Positions 55,009-64,000 of a DNA stretch of 64,000 nt are shown here, one piece after another. The notes under the pieces are model-generated. The model did not search any database, had not been told where the DNA came from, and saw only the letters and a list, made by a program, of their open reading frames with translations. Source of the DNA: Hamiltosporidium tvaerminnensis. Lineage: Eukaryota; Microsporidia; Dubosqiidae. Position numbers and translations under genes: made by a program. Position 1 is the first letter of the stretch; each line of letters begins with the position of its first letter. The stretch is taken from assembly GCA_022605425.2 (NCBI GenBank), contig CM061246.1:372001-436000 (forward strand), written 5' to 3'.

Positions 55009-55563
55009 TTAATTATTGCTTTTGGCTTTTCTATACATTTCTTTTACTTTTTCTGCATATTCAATTTTTTCATTTCTTAATGATTTAGCTTTCTTCATTG
55101 CATTCAATTTAGATGCGTTTCGTATATTTTTTTTATCTGTTCTATTGTTTCTTTTGTCGTTTTTATTTTTATATTTCTTAAAAACCGGTGTAAAGGATTC
55201 AACTTCTTTAATATTTGCATTATAAGTAAATCCTTCTCGCACGGATTTAATACCAAATGCCTCGTAACATCCAGAACAGTTCTTAAATAATTCTCCATAT
55301 ATTTTAAACATTTCTATATTATAACTTTCCAAAAATATTTTAATTTCATTCAAATATATTACTTCAAATCCACTGTTCATCAACAAATCTATAAGATTCG
55401 ACATTTTTTGATCGCATATTTTTATATCCCATTCCTTACACAAAAACATATAAATATTATTTATTTCGGTTTGATTCATTTTATTTTCATTAAAATACTC
55501 CAAAACAAGAGTTATATTCTTAGTAGTGACTTTATCTTCTTTACAGATTGATTCTAATTTCAT
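55009..55563 (-). CDS. Conserved-looking hypothetical protein with basic C-terminus
   Basis: 184 aa from ATG at 55563, preceded by CCCC on the coding strand. The first ~110 residues are mixed helical sequence with several Cys (FKNCSGCYEAFG). The last ~60 are very basic (KKYKNKNDKRNNRTDKKNIR; ASKLNAMKKAKSLRNEKIEY), as in nuclear or nucleolar RNA-binding proteins. It is transcribed divergently from TRM61 with only 42 bp between the start codons. I do not recognise the family; a role in ribosome or RNA biology would fit the tail and neighbours but is inference. Confidence 0.72.
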   Translation of the reverse strand: MKLESICKEDKVTTKNITLVLEYFNENKMNQTEINNIYMFLCKEWDIKICDQKMSNLIDLLMNSGFEVIYLNEIKIFLESYNIEMFKIYGELFKNCSGCYEAFGIKSVREGFTYNANIKEVESFTPVFKKYKNKNDKRNNRTDKKNIRNASKLNAMKKAKSLRNEKIEYAEKVKEMYRKAKSNN

Positions 55564-55605
55564 TGGGGAATTATTTTATATTTTTTTAAAAAACCATCCA
55601 TTTTA
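55564..55605. promoter_or_regulatory. 42-bp divergent promoter region
   Basis: Separates two start codons facing away from each other. It contains GGGG next to the minus-strand ATG (CCCC in that gene's sense), a T-rich/A-rich core, and CCATCC 7 nt before the TRM61 ATG. Both genes' core promoters must fit here or overlap the coding regions. Confidence 0.6.
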
Positions 55606-56382
55606 ATGGAAAAAATCAAAGAACAAGACGCAGTTATTTTATATTTTTCTAAATCTTACCAGAAACAAATTATAATTGAAACAAATTCTCAAACGCAGAC
55701 ACATATCGGTGTCATATATCATAATGATCTAATAAACCAACCGTTCAATATTTCTTTACAACTGAAAAATACAACAGTACGAATATTAAAACCAAATATA
55801 TCTTTATTTATTTCTACATTAAAAAGAAAAACACAAATACTGTTTGAAGCTGACATATCACTTATTATATATTTTTTAAATATAAAAAAATCTAGTTCAG
55901 TATTGGAATGTGGAACTGGAAGTGGTGCTTTAACATATTCTATAAGTCAACAAATTGGAGAAGAAGGAGTAATACATACATACGAAGTAGATTTAAATAG
56001 GTATGAACATATGCTTAAAGAAATAGAATATTTTCCATTTAAAAATATAAAAATTACTAACTGTGATATTATTACCTGTGATAAATTGCCAAATGTTGAT
56101 TGCATATTTTTAGATATTCCAAATCCTTGGATAATTATAGAAAAATGTCACAAAGCTTTGTTTCAAACTGGTCGTATTTGTGTTTTTATTCCTTCTTTTG
56201 ATCAAGCACAGAAAGTTATAGAAAAAGTAAAATTATATTTCAATGAAATAAAAATGTATGAAAATGTTAAAAGAGAATACACACCCTGTGTTATTGAAGT
56301 AGAAAATAATATAAAAAGAGGTTATGGTGCAGTAAATATGCAATACCAGCATACAGGTTATTTAATATTTGGAAGTAAATAA
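55606..56382 (+). CDS. TRM61: tRNA (adenine-58-N1)-methyltransferase catalytic subunit
   Basis: 258 aa from ATG at 55606. After a small N-terminal beta domain, KRKTQILFEADISLI (73-87) matches the family's 'r.tqilY..Dis.i' block. VLECGTGSGALT (99-110) is the S-adenosylmethionine-binding motif I. FLDIPNPW (168-175) is the 'LDlPaPW' substrate motif. The C-terminal strand block ends HTGYLIFG. With Trm6 it forms the complex that makes m1A58 in tRNAs, including initiator tRNA-Met, in the nucleus. Length is short compared with yeast Trm61 (383 aa), consistent with reduction. The partner Trm6 gene is not in this window. Identification is confident. Confidence 0.93.
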   Translation: MEKIKEQDAVILYFSKSYQKQIIIETNSQTQTHIGVIYHNDLINQPFNISLQLKNTTVRILKPNISLFISTLKRKTQILFEADISLIIYFLNIKKSSSVLECGTGSGALTYSISQQIGEEGVIHTYEVDLNRYEHMLKEIEYFPFKNIKITNCDIITCDKLPNVDCIFLDIPNPWIIIEKCHKALFQTGRICVFIPSFDQAQKVIEKVKLYFNEIKMYENVKREYTPCVIEVENNIKRGYGAVNMQYQHTGYLIFGSK

Positions 56383-57334
56383 TTTTTTTAACTTTAAAAT
56401 TATATGTATTAATACGTTTTTAATTCACTGTTAGTTACTCAATATTTTATATCTTCTCAATTCAAAAAATATTTAATTTGTCTTTATTTAATAAAAGCCT
56501 GGATTTGTTTCTCATTTGATCATTTGGATTCCAGTATTCCCTTAATTAACGTTTGTATTTTGAAACGATTGTATTTTATCTCTAAAAATTCAATTTTATA
56601 ATAAAAAAATTTGTGTTTATTTGCTGATGGTTTTTTTCTTTTGGTTTCTATGTGTAAAAATGGTACATTTTGTTTTTTTATTATTTAAGCTTTCCATTAC
56701 TTTTATTGAACGAGCTATCAGCTAATTTCTTTATCTGAGATACTTCTCGACATTGATTTTGATTCAGTTATGTCTAATTTCACTCTCCATTCGAAATTGT
56801 TTCGACTGTCTTTTTGAATAAATTTCGATCTTTGATATACAAAAAAACAATATATAATGTATCATAACTTACTTTTTTATTTTCAAGCATTAAATAACCT
56901 AACTGGTCTATTTCAATTTATTACTTTTATATTAGCTTTAACTGCTAAATTTTGTTACTATCCTGTATTTTGGTTGAGTCTTTGAACCATGTATATTTTA
57001 TAGCTTCAAAACGACTGGGATTTATTATAAAATATGATAAAGGTTTAATATTGGTGTAAGGTGTGATTCATTACCATTTTCCACATTTAAGTCGTGGTCT
57101 TCCATTTGATATTTCTTTATTTCATTACAGACAATAGAAAAGTTGCAAAAGCGTATACTTGCTTTGAAACTAGAACGGTGTACAAGTCTCGATCTAAAAA
57201 TATATCATTAAAATAAAATTATTATTCAAACAGAAGACAAATTACAGATTTTTTTTAAGAAAAACTTTAAATTTAAAATTAGCTGAAATGTTTATTGTAA
57301 AAACTAGAAATAATAATTCAATTTATAAAACATT
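56383..57334. other. AT-rich spacer between convergent genes
   Basis: Lies between the 3' ends of TRM61 and TSR2. No supported feature. Confidence 0.5.
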
Positions 57335-57721
57335 TCATTCTTCAGATTCAGACAAAGAATCATCACTAGTTTCTATATCTTCACATTCTGCTTCATTCTT
57401 TGATTTGATTTCATTATAAATAATAGACTTTCCTTCTATATTTTCTGTATATATTTCTACTAAACACACTGCCATATTAAAACAAGATGAGAATTCTGTG
57501 TCTACATTGTTCTTACATAGGAAATCATTTAAATATTCAGCTATGTCTTCGGTAACTTCATTTTTTTTAAATTTTTTAGAATTTAAAGATAAAAAAAATT
57601 GTAAAAGTACTTTTTCGACATCTAAGACACTCTCTTCTTTTATATAATTTTTTACTAACTTCATAACAGTCCATTTTCTTAGCGATACAGAAATTTTTTC
57701 TGCTAAAACGTTACTATTCAT
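57335..57721 (-). CDS. TSR2: Pre-rRNA-processing protein Tsr2-like
   Basis: 128 aa from ATG at 57721. The pattern 'V...v...L..W..m.L' (LRKWTVMKLVKN, Trp17) is the N-terminal Tsr2 hallmark. DIAEYLNDFLCKNNVDTEFS followed by SCFNMAVCLVEIYTE matches the 'dle.~L...m...F....eD.s...va..l..iy' region. The tail (CEDIETSDDSLSESEE) is acidic, as in the family. Tsr2 escorts the ribosomal protein eS26 to pre-40S particles in the nucleus; the acidic tail takes part in releasing it from importin. Both halves match in order and at the usual spacing. The family is short and divergent, so confidence is moderate to good. Confidence 0.75.
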   Translation of the reverse strand: MNSNVLAEKISVSLRKWTVMKLVKNYIKEESVLDVEKVLLQFFLSLNSKKFKKNEVTEDIAEYLNDFLCKNNVDTEFSSCFNMAVCLVEIYTENIEGKSIIYNEIKSKNEAECEDIETSDDSLSESEE

Positions 57722-57774
57722 TTTGAAGGTGTCTTCATTTTTTAAAAAAATTTTATGATTTTATGATTTTGTGA

Positions 57775-57955
57775 AGGGATTATAGTAGTTAAATAGGCAG
57801 AAGAAAATATAAAAAGTGAAAAATATTCGTAACCCAGAAATTTATTGTTTTTAATTAGATTTCATGAGAAATTTATGGTAGTTAAATAGACAGAAGAAAA
57901 TATAAAAAACGTGAAAAATATTTGGTTTAGCCATAAATTTTTAAATAAAATTCTT
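57775..57955 (+). mobile_element. Two tandem LINE 3'-end tails upstream of LSM7
   Basis: The strings 'tagtagttaaataggcagaa' (about 57784) and 'ggtagttaaatagacagaag' (about 57878) each run on into 'gaaaatataaaaa', 'gtgaaaaatatt' and a TTTATT-rich end. They match the last ~75 bp of the LINE at 47985-48060 in the same order. They are short, decayed 3' ends. The second ends about 30 bp before the LSM7 ATG. Confidence 0.7.
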
Positions 57956-57982
57956 TATGATTTTATTCTCAAAGTACCCATA

Positions 57983-58219
57983 ATGGCAAATAATGCTAAA
58001 AAACGCGAACTTATTTATGATTTACAAAAATATTTAAATAAGAATATTTTTGTTAAATTTATAGGTGGAAGAGAAATAATAGGTAGACTTACAAGTTATG
58101 ATGATTCACAAAATTTAGTTTTAGAAGAACCAGATAAAAGAAATAATGAATGGTTTTATAATTCAAGAGTCGTTTGTCTAGGAAATTCAATTATTTCGAT
58201 ATCTCTTATATCACAATAA
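57983..58219 (+). CDS. LSM7: U6 snRNA-associated Sm-like protein LSm7
   Basis: 78 aa from ATG at 57983; the frame is open upstream to GTG at 57911, but that part comes from LINE tail sequence. CCC lies 3 nt before the ATG. Sm1 motif: NIFVKFIGGREIIGRLTSYD then DSQNLVLEE (21-49). Sm2 motif: VVCLGNSIISISL (63-75). GGRE and the YD-x-x-NLVLEE pattern fit LSm7 best; SmG is the closest alternative. It is part of the LSm1-7 ring (mRNA decapping, cytoplasm) and the LSm2-8 ring (U6 snRNP, nucleus). Length is minimal for the fold. Confidence 0.87.
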   Translation: MANNAKKRELIYDLQKYLNKNIFVKFIGGREIIGRLTSYDDSQNLVLEEPDKRNNEWFYNSRVVCLGNSIISISLISQ

Positions 58220-58675
58220 TTATTTAATAAATATTTATTTCAACTAACTTTTCTTTTGTAAAAATAATGATCAGGATGATTATTTAGTAAATTTTATAGT
58301 TTGTTTTAATTCTGTAAATTTTTTTTATTTAAATCGTTTTACTCAATTTTTTAGTTAATATTTGTTTTTAGCAGTTAAATTTTTTAACAACATAATTGGG
58401 AAATAAACATTTATATTGACTTTTAAATATTAAAAAAAGAAAATTAAATTCTGTTTTTAATTGTCGCCTGAAATAAATAATTTGTTTCGCTGAAATAGAT
58501 TCATTCATAAACCCCAAAAGAATATTTGGATTTTAAAATATTATATCTTTCTTTGTTATATTTACATCCAAAAACCATACTTATAATATATTTAAAAGCC
58601 ATTTCATTTTTTGATTAAATTACTATCTCCTGTAAATACTTAATAATAGAAATTCAGTTTAAAATATTTTTTTCT
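58220..58675. other. AT-rich spacer between convergent LSM7 and CUS1
   Basis: Contains only AT-rich sequence between the two 3' ends. No feature supported. Confidence 0.5.
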
Positions 58676-59770
58676 TTAAAATTTTATTTTTCTTTCGGAT
58701 TTGCTTTTAGTTTTCTTTGAAATCATAGGTTCTTTTTTTTCTTCTTTAGTAGATATTAAATCTTTAGTGATTTCCAGTGGTTTGATTTCCTCAACTTTTG
58801 GTTCTGATATTGAATCTGTTTCAAAGTCTGACATTCTAAGCTCATATTGTTCTTCACTTTCAGAATCATTTTGTTGTGTATCTGATATTGTTTCTTCATT
58901 ATTCAGATCTTGGTTTTTATTATTTGTTTCCTCAAATATATTACTCGGAATAGTAAAATTGATATTCATTAGTTCTTCATAGCCTTCTAATGGTTGTCCC
59001 CATCCGGTTGGTTGAAAACCCCAAGAAGATCCGATTGGAATCTGAGCATTTACACCTGGTATTTTTATATCAGAATAAGATGGTGGTAGGCCATATTTTT
59101 GCATATTAAATATCCAAGGTGGCGGTAGTGTTTTATCAATTCCCAAAACATTCATTAAATTTTTACTGATTCGACCCGGAACATTTAATTTGATTTTCTT
59201 TTCCATTTCAATTCCTGGTCTAAACAATTCTCCAAATCTTAAATATTCAATTTCATTTGGATGTTTAAAAAAGCAATCATAAAGTTTTTGATACTCTACA
59301 AAACATTTTCCAGTTTTTGGATATAACTTTTCTCGCAATTTAGCTTTGAAACTCATATTATCTTCTTTGTTTCTAATACTTTTTCGCATATCAACTAAAC
59401 CCGTTTCTAAAATATTTTGTGGAATCACATATTTCTTTTTATTTATACATTTTTTAACATTTAAAAATGACTTTTTATTTTTCCAGTATTTTGGAACTGG
59501 AACTGTGTTTTCTAATCCTTTTATATAATTTAGATATATCGGATCTTCATACGTTACATCTTCAAAGTCGAGAAGTAATGGATAGGGTACTATTGGTTTA
59601 TAAAAATTGTATTTCATTTGTATTATTTTTTGTTTTCTTGCTTTTTTATTCTCTTTTTGTACTTTTTTTTGCTTAGATTCTACTTGTTTATTTAAAATTA
59701 TATTTCTATTCTTTTCTATAATTTCTTTGTATTCTTGTTCTATATTAGTATCGATTTCTTTGTTATTCAT
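58676..59770 (-). CDS. CUS1: Splicing factor 3B subunit 2 (Cus1/SF3b145)
   Basis: 364 aa from ATG at 59770; GTGGGG on the plus strand (CCCCAC in sense) lies about 25 nt upstream. The basic N-terminus is lysine-rich. The SF3B2 core has DPIYLNYIKGLENTVPVPKY (76-95), the 'NtVPVPrHW' block, and KLYPKTGKCFVEYQKL (148-163). The proline-rich PSP segment follows: PGRISKNLMNVLGI (198-211), LPPPWIFNMQKYGLPPSY (215-232), IPGVNAQIP (237-245) and WGFQPTGWGQPL (250-261). The acidic C-terminus carries short Lys/Ser stretches. As part of SF3b in the U2 snRNP it helps recognise the branch site, so this organism must retain spliceosomal introns somewhere. The family match is very strong. Confidence 0.95.
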   Translation of the reverse strand: MNNKEIDTNIEQEYKEIIEKNRNIILNKQVESKQKKVQKENKKARKQKIIQMKYNFYKPIVPYPLLLDFEDVTYEDPIYLNYIKGLENTVPVPKYWKNKKSFLNVKKCINKKKYVIPQNILETGLVDMRKSIRNKEDNMSFKAKLREKLYPKTGKCFVEYQKLYDCFFKHPNEIEYLRFGELFRPGIEMEKKIKLNVPGRISKNLMNVLGIDKTLPPPWIFNMQKYGLPPSYSDIKIPGVNAQIPIGSSWGFQPTGWGQPLEGYEELMNINFTIPSNIFEETNNKNQDLNNEETISDTQQNDSESEEQYELRMSDFETDSISEPKVEEIKPLEITKDLISTKEEKKEPMISKKTKSKSERKIKF

Positions 59771-62285
59771 ACAGAGATACGTATGAACGGTGGGGAAGAA
59801 TAAAAATATTTAAAGCTGTATGAAATATTTTTTGTAAAATTCAACGGAAATAAAATTTGAATTTTAAATAAAATGTGACACTCGAAAAGACATGAAATCT
59901 CTTTTACAAATAGACAACAAAATAGCAAGTATTGAGTGTTCTATGTGTTTACATAAGCAGATCGTGAAACTGCTTTTTCTTTCTTGATACGTTTTATCTT
60001 TGATGTATTAAAATATAATATACTATACATATACGTGAATTCTTCTAAATCAATAATTTTTAATTTTTTTTTCAATTGAGATAAATATTTCTTTGTTTGA
60101 GTACAGGCGAACTCAAAAAGTTTGTATAAATATTTATAATAATAATAAATGATACGAGAAATGTCTAAAAGGTTTTTTTCTTGAAATTAAATATTTAATA
60201 TTTTCGTTTCATAAGTTCTATTGGCTTTAATAAAAAAATAATCTATTGTGTCGTCTAAATACTACTTGTTTTCCACCATGCAGGGAGCAGAGTTGGCTTG
60301 GTGTATCCTCTGCTTGTCGTAAGATGCAACTAAAAGGAACCAGTCCTCCAAAATGGCATATAATCTTGTACAACATAATATAGAACATTTATTTTATTAC
60401 ATAAATTACAAATTAATGAGATTAGAAAATTAAATCGGGCAATCTGCAATAATTGTTTAATTTTTTTGTGATTTAAGCTGCAAAAACAAAAAAAAAACTA
60501 CCACCGATTCCAATAATATGTATTTTATAGTCTATACATAGGATAAATAGTTGATTTTTTCATAATATTTTATTAAACTTCTAGAAAATATGGTTGCGTA
60601 CGCTTAATTCCGATATGCTTAATTTGAAACAGAGTTAATTATTTGAGAGTCTGGAAAAAATAGTTCTTAAAAAACCCAATATTAATTTTGCTAAATATAA
60701 ATGTTTTAAGCTCTGCTGCGTATAAGAAAACATAACGCCACTAAATAAAACATATATTTGAAAAAAAAATACATTGAGGTTAAAAAAGTAAAAAAAATCT
60801 TATTACCGCTAGTTACTTAATTAAATTTTTGCTAAATCTTTCTATTTCTGATATAATTCTAAAAAAAAATGATATATGACAATATATTTTTAATAGAATA
60901 AGTTATATGTAAATACTCTTTATTGTTTTTAGTTTAATGAATAAAAAATTACAATGTTTAAAATTTCTTTGGTCTAAGTTTATAAAATTTTAATTACAAA
61001 GCTACGATATAACTGCTATCTATCTTCATAGAAGAATTATTATTTAATGGAAAAACGTAAGCGTGGGAGATTATAGCAATCAAGAAAAAATATAGTGTAA
61101 TTCAAAGTTTTAAATATTTGAAGCAATCTATAGTAAAAGAATTCTTCGTCTATCTAGGTTTAGGCTTTCTAATGTTATAAAAATACAAACCCAATCACTG
61201 ATAGCCTCTCTATGTAATAAAATTAAAAGCCGGATTTGATTTAATGGCTTAAAAATCAAAATGTAAAAGATGATTTTTTTAAACGTTGATTTATCAATGA
61301 ACCCAAAGAAAAATTATTTCGGCAAATGCAAAGTATTTTGCCTATTTAAAAGCAAGTTCATCCCTGTAAAAAACCAAAAGTAAATTGCTTATATTCAGGT
61401 CATTTTTAAAATATTTGTGATATTTGTGAAGAGATAATAGAAAAATGAAGTTTTATAAGTAGAAATGGATTTTTACACAAAGAAAAATTTAAATACATAA
61501 AATGATTTACATAATCTTATATCTAAGAAACAACAGGAAGATTTTAGACTATTATTAGATTATAGCTCAAGTGAAAAGATAAAAAGCTTAATAAATCAAC
61601 TTTGTTTGCATTGTTAAATGTAAATAATATTAAATAGTCGTAGAAGGGCATTTACTCCTTAAGATTCGACGGTGCTTTTCAAGCTATAGTATTTAAGTTG
61701 TACGATCAATTGAGCAGTAAATTTTTTAAACCCTAACTAAAAAATCGGTGTTACTTACTAATTATTTTAGCCTTACAGATACTACAAGTAACTTCTATAT
61801 ATTCTATTTGATTATTTACTGAGTTAAATAGGATTAATAGAAGTTTATAGTACGGAGAAAAGATTCAATTTTATTATTATGGTTTTTGAATAGTTTGTAG
61901 TTATAACTGGTAAAAATTTAAATTCTAAAAAGTGGTATGAAGATATTATATAACTTATCGAGCCAAAAAAATTATTTCTCCATAATTAAAGCGATCAAAT
62001 AAAAAAACATGGCTTGGGAACTTTTTGAATCATTCTTTTAAAAATATTAAAATGTTAATTTTAAGTGATGAAAAAAATCTGCTCAAAGCAAACAAATATA
62101 AAAACAATGGAAAATTTAAGACCATAAAATAGGAATTTAATAATTTATAATTTATTACAGATAAAATAAAGTTATCCATACCAATTTTATTAAAAATAAT
62201 GAAATTTTAAATTTAAGTTTTTATTTTAAATGCAAGCTATTTTTTAAATTTCAATTTGAACAAATGATACACCTAATCACCATAT
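59771..62285. other. Gene-free AT-rich spacer
   Basis: 2.5 kb with no supported gene. It contains the partial retroposon copy at 60270 and otherwise AT-rich sequence. Confidence 0.5.
60270..60356 (+). mobile_element. Partial copy of the short GC-rich retroposon
   Basis: Matches the first ~85 bp of the element at 31178. Compare TTCCACCATGCAGGGAGCAG here with CCCCACCTTGCCGGCAGCAG there, and CTCTGCTTGTCGTAAGATGC with CTCTGCTTGTTGTAAGCGAC. It stops abruptly after 'cctccaaaatggc'. The two copies differ at roughly a fifth of positions. No target duplication visible. Confidence 0.8.
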
Positions 62286-64000
62286 TTATAGCCATGATTT
62301 TATATTTATTTTAACAATGCCATATACATTTTCCATTTCAGTAAATCCTTTCAACTGATAATTTTCGTACTTCTTAAATTCTATTTGGGATAAATTAAGG
62401 TGAACAATTTCAGTATAAATATTTTCAGATATTAATATATTTATATCAGTGTTTAATTTAGCTAGCCTTGCGGATTTATTTAAGACTTGGCCATACCAAT
62501 CAACATCTCCTTCAATATTTCTATCAAAAAAGCCTATATCCTTACAAATACCTATTCGTACTAAAAAATTGTCATTTAATTTATGTTCAGTTATTGAGTT
62601 TGGATTTCTTTTTAAAAAATCATCTTTCCACAATTTACTTGAAAAAAAATAATCCAAATTTACAGACCACATAATTGCATCCAATGAATTTCTAAAATAA
62701 CATATACAAAGATCACCTTCATATTTTATCTGAATTGCGCCAAATCTGCCGTTAATATTCACTATATAACTCTGTATAAACCTACATAACGAATAAAATT
62801 CTAACGAAGCTGACTTAAAAAAACCCGGCACTTTATCCAAATAAGCATAGACTATTATAGGCTCTGCCGTAAATAAAACATCCTTAAATATTATAGGTGA
62901 AGATGATGTCTTCATAGCAATAAAAATATCATCTGGTTTATTCTTATCCAACGGATATGTATAAATAAGAAAATTATATATCATGGAAATATTTTCAGAT
63001 AAATTTTTACAAAGATTTATCTGTTTCAATTCTTTTGAAAATATTATATTGCGCCAATGATCATTCAAAATTAAAATTTTATAATCAGTTACAGTTTCAA
63101 ATCTCATATATTCTATTTTAGTATTATTTATCATTGTGTCATTCATAATATAGCAATATTCTTTATTGTATTTGATTTGATTATTTTTAGAAGACAGAGC
63201 TTTAAAAAACATGGAATCATAAAATATTACCATAAAATTTCCTTTTTTAGAAATTCTTACACAATTATTGACTACAAATATTATGACGATATTAAAATTG
63301 TAATCCAGACATTTTTTTATCAAAATATTTTCAATATGATTGTAAAAACACTTTGTGTTTATCATGAAATCTTTATCTAAGCAAATTTCAAAAAAATATT
63401 TTTCAAAATTATTTTCAATTAATTTTACAGTTTCGGAATTTCCTTGAAGAAATATAGAATATCTGTTGTTATTCTTTACGTATTCAAAGGAATGATTGAT
63501 ATGTTTATTTGAGGTTTCTTTTAATATACAATTTCTTTCATTCATATAGTAAGTTTCAAGCTTTGTTACATCTAAAACCTCATTGTTCGTGTTGTTTTGA
63601 TTATATAAAATGTTGATTTTCTCTAGCCATTTCCAATCGTATGCATTTGGGTTTATAATATCGTTACGTGAAATATCAAGAATTTTTAGTTTTTTAAGAT
63701 TTAAAATTTTAGATTCAATAAATGTTAATAAATTTCCAGATAAATCAAGATATTCTAAATTTGGAAAAAATGGAAATTCCGTTAAAAGATTGTTTCTCAA
63801 AATTAATTTACTAAGGTGCGGTGCTTCTATACTAAATACAGATGTGTTACAATTCTGCATGTTAAGATATTTTAGATTTGAAAAATTTCCTTTGAAATAG
63901 TCAATTTTTATACCTTCAAGAATTAGATGCTCCACAATATCTTCTCCGAAAGTTACATGAATATTTTTTATGAAAGTAAAAGAAAGATCTAAATATTTTG
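62286..64000 (-). CDS. CYR1: Fungal-type adenylate cyclase (LRR - PP2C-like - class III cyclase), C-terminal part
   Basis: Open minus-strand frame from the right edge to TAA at 62286-62288 (about 570 codons); the start lies outside the window. First come leucine-rich repeats (about 63560-64000; LEYLDLSGNLLTF, LKKLKILDISRNDI). A divergent region sits where fungal Cyr1 has a PP2C-like domain. The class III cyclase domain follows (about 62310-62900): YLDKVPGFF with the first metal Asp, IKYEGDLCICYF with the adenine-selecting Lys and second metal Asp, and DWYGQVLNKSARL with the adenine-selecting Asp and the catalytic Asn and Arg. That residue set predicts ATP as substrate and cAMP as product. Domain order matches yeast Cyr1, which is membrane-associated and Ras- or nutrient-regulated. 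No G-protein-binding segment can be judged from this fragment. Confidence 0.9.
   Translation of the reverse strand, partial: KYLDLSFTFIKNIHVTFGEDIVEHLILEGIKIDYFKGNFSNLKYLNMQNCNTSVFSIEAPHLSKLILRNNLLTEFPFFPNLEYLDLSGNLLTFIESKILNLKKLKILDISRNDIINPNAYDWKWLEKINILYNQNNTNNEVLDVTKLETYYMNERNCILKETSNKHINHSFEYVKNNNRYSIFLQGNSETVKLIENNFEKYFFEICLDKDFMINTKCFYNHIENILIKKCLDYNFNIVIIFVVNNCVRISKKGNFMVIFYDSMFFKALSSKNNQIKYNKEYCYIMNDTMINNTKIEYMRFETVTDYKILILNDHWRNIIFSKELKQINLCKNLSENISMIYNFLIYTYPLDKNKPDDIFIAMKTSSSPIIFKDVLFTAEPIIVYAYLDKVPGFFKSASLEFYSLCRFIQSYIVNINGRFGAIQIKYEGDLCICYFRNSLDAIMWSVNLDYFFSSKLWKDDFLKRNPNSITEHKLNDNFLVRIGICKDIGFFDRNIEGDVDWYGQVLNKSARLAKLNTDINILISENIYTEIVHLNLSQIEFKKYENYQLKGFTEMENVYGIVKINIKSWL

Noticed and set aside
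1-64000. tRNA, rRNA, CRISPR arrays and telomeric repeats
   Set aside because: I looked for box-B-like strings, GC-rich cloverleaf-sized islands, rRNA core motifs, spaced direct repeats and short telomere arrays. I found none convincing, though a tRNA search program could still find a divergent gene.

Overview
This is a very AT-rich eukaryotic window that I read as nuclear DNA of a microsporidian, most likely one of the larger, gene-poor genomes of the phylum. Nearly all confident genes are intronless. Several start codons have a short C-run or G-run just upstream, as described for microsporidia. The proteins are short, divergent versions of fungal and eukaryotic families. I cannot assign a genus from sequence alone.

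Layout. 1-15.8 kb, all on the minus strand: acetyl-CoA carboxylase (runs off the left edge), a PNS1/SLC44 choline-transporter-like protein, an SLC41/MgtE divalent-cation transporter, an unknown membrane protein, a tRNA-guanine transglycosylase bloated by internal tandem repeats and split by a frameshift, and a heat-shock-factor-type transcription factor. Five different tandem-repeat arrays lie in and around the transglycosylase gene. 17.9-18.3 kb: a Vma21-like gene whose 5' end exists in three tandem copies. 18.4-40.4 kb: a gene-poor, transposon-rich stretch whose only supported genes are three paralogous small membrane proteins of 139-143 aa. Around them sit a Tc1-like DNA transposon with a nested insertion, several copies of a ~730-bp SINE-like repeat (one further copy lies at 3 kb), a 5'-truncated LINE copy, a 242-bp GC-rich retroposon and the decayed 3' end of an animal-type LINE. 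40.4-43.9 kb: Dna2 nuclease-helicase. 44.3-48.1 kb: a broken LINE encoding reverse transcriptase and a restriction-like endonuclease. 48.9 kb: a small acidic protein. 49-55 kb: nothing recognisable. 55.0-59.8 kb: a compact housekeeping cluster (unknown protein, TRM61, TSR2, LSM7, CUS1/SF3B2). 62.3-64 kb: the C-terminal part of a fungal-type LRR/PP2C/adenylate cyclase, running off the right edge.

How the genes fit together. The supported genes cover tRNA modification (TRM61, transglycosylase), splicing and mRNA turnover (SF3B2, LSM7), ribosome maturation (TSR2), DNA replication and repair (DNA2), transcription (HSF), lipid precursor supply (ACC) and membrane transport. They form no operon. Gene-dense islands with tens to hundreds of bp between genes alternate with multi-kb gene deserts full of decayed mobile elements. 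The points most worth follow-up are the catalytically intact-looking adenylate cyclase, the dispersed membrane-protein family with a shared upstream motif, and the repeat families with recognisable target-site duplications.
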